Source: Candidatus Aminicenantota bacterium
Lineage (GTDB): Bacteria; Acidobacteriota; Aminicenantia; Aminicenantales; Saccharicenantaceae
Assembly: GCA_026393955.1 (NCBI GenBank)
Contig: JAPKZE010000398.1
Coordinates: 1-7,247 of the forward strand
Length of the DNA: 7,247 nucleotides
Direction of reading: 5' to 3'
Shown: positions 5,532 to 7,247 of the stretch, one piece after another
Numbering within the stretch: the stretch's first letter is position 1
How the letters are laid out: every line of letters starts with the position of its first letter
Made by a program: the position numbers and the translations under genes
The notes under the pieces: generated by a model
What the model saw: the letters and a program-made list of their open reading frames with translations, nothing else
Database searches by the model: none
What the model was told of the DNA's origin: nothing

Positions 5532-6964
5532 CAGCGCGGGGCCTCGGGCTCGGTATGGACGAGGACTTGTTCGATCGCGGGATTGTCCTTCTTGAGCGCC
5601 TCCTCGATCCGCGTCGACAGCTTGTGGGCCTCGATGACCGGCAGATTCCGGTCGAAGCCGCAATGGAGGGAGACCGAAAACCGGTCGCCCTGGCGCCGGA
5701 CCAGGATGTTGTGGCAGCACGCGCTTCCGGCCACGGCGTCGGTGACCCGCTTCACCTGCTCGACGAGCGGGCCCTCCTCGGCCGTCACGTCCCGGCCGCT
5801 CCCGACGCCCGTGCCGCGCGATTCGATGTGGGTGTTGACGCGGGCGATGGCCGGGATCTCGGCCCGGAGGTCCTGTTCGACGTGGCTGGCCAGCTCGTGG
5901 GCCTGGTGGAGGAGAAGATGGTCGTCGACCTCGAGGTGGAGATCGACGTGGATCTCGCCCTGGTCGTCGTGAACGCTGATGTTGTGGACCGGGAGCTGGT
6001 TCCGCTCGGCGATGGCCCGGATGCGCCGGGCCAGGTTCTCCCGCTCGGTCTCGCGCGGGTCCGTGTGGATGACCACGTCGGCGCCCGGGACGAGGGCCTG
6101 GATCTTGGCTTCGACGCCTTCGGCGATGGCGTGCGTGCGCTCGAAGGACAGGTTCCGGTCGACCTCGATGGCCATGTCGATGAAGACCCTGGCGCCGGAA
6201 CGGCGCATCCGGACATGGCCCGGGTTGATGACGCCCTCGACCTCGTCCGCGGCGGCGACGATCTTGTCTTTCAGGCCGTCGGGGGCGCTGTCGAGCAGGA
6301 CGTCGATCGTCCGCTTCCCGAGCCGGTAGCTGACGAAGAGCACGATGAAGGCGACGCCCAGGGCGGCCACGGCGTCGGCCCGGCCGAGGAAGGCGGCGCG
6401 GCCGGGCAGGAGCTTCTGCCCGGCCAGGACGAGGGCCAGTCCGCCGAGGACGACGGCCGAGCTCCAGACATCGGTCGAAAAATGAAGGGCGTCGGCCTCC
6501 AGGGCCTGACTGTCGTGTTTCCTCGCGGCCCGCATGAGCATCCGGGAGCGGCTGATGTCGACGAAGATCGAGATCAGGATCACGAGGAAGGCCCACAGGC
6601 TCGGCTCGACGTGAACCTCGCGGAAGAAGATGCGGCGGACGGCTTCGTAGATGATCCAGGCGCAGGTGAGGAAGAGCAGCGCGGTCTCGATGAGGGCGGA
6701 GAAGTTCTCGATCTTGCCGTGGCCGTAAGGGTGGGCTTCGTCGGCCGGACGGTCCGAGACGCTGACCGCGACGAGGGTGACGACGGCGGCGACGAGGTCG
6801 AGCCCCGAGTGGGCGGCCTCGGCCAGGATGCCGAGCGATCCGCTGAGGAGCCCGACGGCGAGCTTCATGCCCGTCAGGCCGAGGGCCGCGAAGACGGAGC
6901 TCGCGGCGGCCCGCTTCTTTTCTCTGCGGGTCAACGCGACGGTCGTCGGGTCGTCCGTGGACAT
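5531..6964 (-). CDS. Cation diffusion facilitator (zinc-type) with three tandem cytoplasmic ZT_dimer domains
   Basis: A 477-residue CDF transporter, a proton-coupled exporter of Zn2+ or similar metals from the cytoplasm. Six membrane segments lie at about 22-42, 45-69, 88-108, 123-140, 160-182 and 197-214. The transport site appears to be His52 and Asp56 (AHSGLD, segment 2) with His161 and Asp165 (HFSTD, segment 5), the HD-HD set associated with zinc. HPYGHGKIE (78-86) is the family's loop signature. Typical members of about 300 residues have one C-terminal domain. Here residues about 241-303, 304-383 and 394-473 are three successive copies, each retaining the three histidines of the YiiP cytoplasmic zinc sites. 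The ATG at 6964 has only a weak GAGG 11 bases upstream, but no better start exists. It is first in an operon with ybaK (1-base overlap, TGATG). Zinc is the likeliest substrate; Cd, Co or Fe are possible. Confidence 0.92.
   Translation of the reverse strand: MSTDDPTTVALTRREKKRAAASSVFAALGLTGMKLAVGLLSGSLGILAEAAHSGLDLVAAVVTLVAVSVSDRPADEAHPYGHGKIENFSALIETALLFLTCAWIIYEAVRRIFFREVHVEPSLWAFLVILISIFVDISRSRMLMRAARKHDSQALEADALHFSTDVWSSAVVLGGLALVLAGQKLLPGRAAFLGRADAVAALGVAFIVLFVSYRLGKRTIDVLLDSAPDGLKDKIVAAADEVEGVINPGHVRMRRSGARVFIDMAIEVDRNLSFERTHAIAEGVEAKIQALVPGADVVIHTDPRETERENLARRIRAIAERNQLPVHNISVHDDQGEIHVDLHLEVDDHLLLHQAHELASHVEQDLRAEIPAIARVNTHIESRGTGVGSGRDVTAEEGPLVEQVKRVTDAVAGSACCHNILVRRQGDRFSVSLHCGFDRNLPVIEAHKLSTRIEEALKKDNPAIEQVLVHTEPEAPR
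5546..6244 (-). repeat. Three tandem ZT_dimer repeats in the CDF C-terminus (protein-level repeat)
   Basis: Repeat 1 spans residues 241-303, repeat 2 304-383 and repeat 3 394-473. They align on His250/His327/His418, then His278/His356/His447 in the pattern x-A/T-H, then His300/His379/His470 near the end (IHTDP, THIES, VHTEP). Spacings are 28, 29 and 29 for the first pair of histidines and 22, 23 and 23 for the second. From memory, YiiP has His232, His261 and His283 (29 and 22). The copies are diverged in sequence, so the duplication is old. Repeat 2 is especially His/Asp-rich and repeat 3 has Cys416, Cys417 and Cys435. Confidence 0.82.
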
Positions 6965-6991
6965 GGCTGGAACCGCCTCAGGCGAGACGTC

Positions 6992-7020
6992 ATCGTATCA
7001 CATCCGGGGGCCCGGGGCAA
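6992..7020 (-). promoter_or_regulatory. Probable promoter of the CDF-ybaK operon
   Basis: On the minus strand, TTGCCC (7020-7015), a 17-base spacer and TACGAT (6997-6992) each match the consensus at 4 of 6 positions. The -10 is preceded by TGA, giving an extended -10 TG-N element. The predicted transcript start near 6985 leaves a leader of about 21 bases before the ATG at 6964. No metal-regulator operator palindrome is obvious around it. Confidence 0.5.
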
Positions 7021-7035
7021 CGCCCGCCCCGGCCG

Positions 7036-7064
7036 TTGACAGCGCCGTCCGCATGGTCTATATT
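7036..7064 (+). promoter_or_regulatory. Strong sigma70-type promoter of cydA
   Basis: TTGACA (7036-7041, perfect), a 17-base spacer and TATATT (7059-7064, 5 of 6). Transcription should start near 7071, leaving a leader of about 56 bases. It points away from the CDF promoter, and the two -35 boxes are only 15 bases apart. I see no Rex-, FNR- or ArcA-like site of good quality. Confidence 0.8.
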
Positions 7065-7113
7065 TCCGGCGCCTCGCCCCCGGCCCCCACCGCCGCAGGG
7101 CATTATTAAAGAC

Positions 7114-7120
7114 AAGGAGG
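7114..7120 (+). promoter_or_regulatory. Ribosome binding site of cydA
   Basis: AAGGAGG ends 6 bases before the ATG at 7127, a near-ideal spacing that fixes the cydA start. Confidence 0.85.
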
Positions 7121-7126
7121 GAGGTC

Positions 7127-7247
7127 ATGGACGCCGTCTTCCTGGCCCGGCTCCAGTTCGGGCTCATCGCCGGATTCCACTTCCTGTTCCCGCCGACGAC
7201 GCTTGGCCTGTCGCTCATCGTGGTCATCGTCGAGACCCTCTACCTGA
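7127..7247 (+). CDS. cydA: Cytochrome bd quinol oxidase subunit I, N-terminal fragment
   Basis: Only the first 40 residues are in the window; the gene runs off the right edge. The start ARLQFGLIAGFHFLF followed by PPTTLGLSL and VETLYL matches the first membrane helix of CydA (E. coli SRLQFALTAMYHFLF). His18 corresponds to E. coli His19, a haem ligand of the high-spin haem pair. CydA carries the quinol site and the haems of the bd oxidase, a cytoplasmic-membrane enzyme that reduces oxygen to water with high affinity. The gene has its own strong promoter and ribosome binding site, so it is likely the first gene of a cydAB operon, with cydB expected beyond the window. Whether it is a classical bd or a CIO-type short-Q-loop variant cannot be told from this fragment. 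Confidence 0.93.
   Translation, partial: MDAVFLARLQFGLIAGFHFLFPPTTLGLSLIVVIVETLYL

Noticed and set aside
5046..6596. A 516-codon minus-strand frame that looks like a fusion of a long domain to YbaK
   Set aside because: The upstream 350 or so codons are Arg/Pro/Gly-rich and overlap the genuine CDF gene in another frame, which is typical of a shadow frame. YbaK is complete from its own ATG.
7004..7017. G/C run between the divergent CDF and cydA promoters as an operator palindrome
   Set aside because: It is a purine/pyrimidine G-C run, not a true inverted repeat beyond a 6-bp GGGCCC core, and could be base composition alone.
5555..7039. A 494-codon plus-strand frame antisense to the CDF gene
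   Set aside because: The translation is Asp/Gly/Val-rich low-complexity with no motif, while the opposite strand gives a full CDF with all signature residues.

Overview
This is a G+C-rich (about two-thirds G+C by eye), densely coding bacterial segment with seven genes or gene fragments and no RNA gene, insertion sequence, CRISPR array or phage-like element that I can see. A lipobox signal peptide, a cytochrome bd oxidase start and strong AAGGAGG-type ribosome binding sites point to a free-living Gram-negative-type bacterium. A S9 peptidase beside such genes would fit Acidobacteriota or Aminicenantes-like lineages, but the taxon is an impression and not proven. Base composition looks uniform, so there is no clear sign of a transferred block.

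Left part (2-1919, plus strand): the 3' two-thirds or so of a prolyl-oligopeptidase-type (S9) serine peptidase with an intact Ser-Asp-His triad, then a small DUF2177-type membrane protein with a strong ribosome binding site. Converging on these is a minus-strand pair (4134 down to 1941). It consists of a class I SAM-dependent methyltransferase that starts at TTG, then a lipoprotein glycosidase of clan GH-A type. The pair is separated by a single base and is driven by a near-consensus promoter at 4208-4180.

Middle (4252-5049, plus strand): a PhzF-family isomerase-like enzyme diverges from the methyltransferase. Its stop codon overlaps that of the next minus-strand gene by 4 bp (CTAA).

Right part: a two-gene minus-strand operon (6964 down to 5046) encodes a cation diffusion facilitator (CDF) metal exporter followed by a YbaK-type Cys-tRNA(Pro) deacylase, with TGATG stop/start overlap. 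Divergent from it is the beginning of cydA (cytochrome bd oxidase subunit I), whose promoter is TTGACA-N17-TATATT. The window ends 40 codons into cydA.

The most unusual item is the CDF transporter. Its cytoplasmic tail is not one zinc-binding ZT_dimer domain but three in tandem. Each repeat keeps the three histidines that align with the YiiP cytoplasmic zinc ligands. Otherwise the window is ordinary housekeeping and accessory metabolism, and I found no defence island, novel RNA or mobile system in it.
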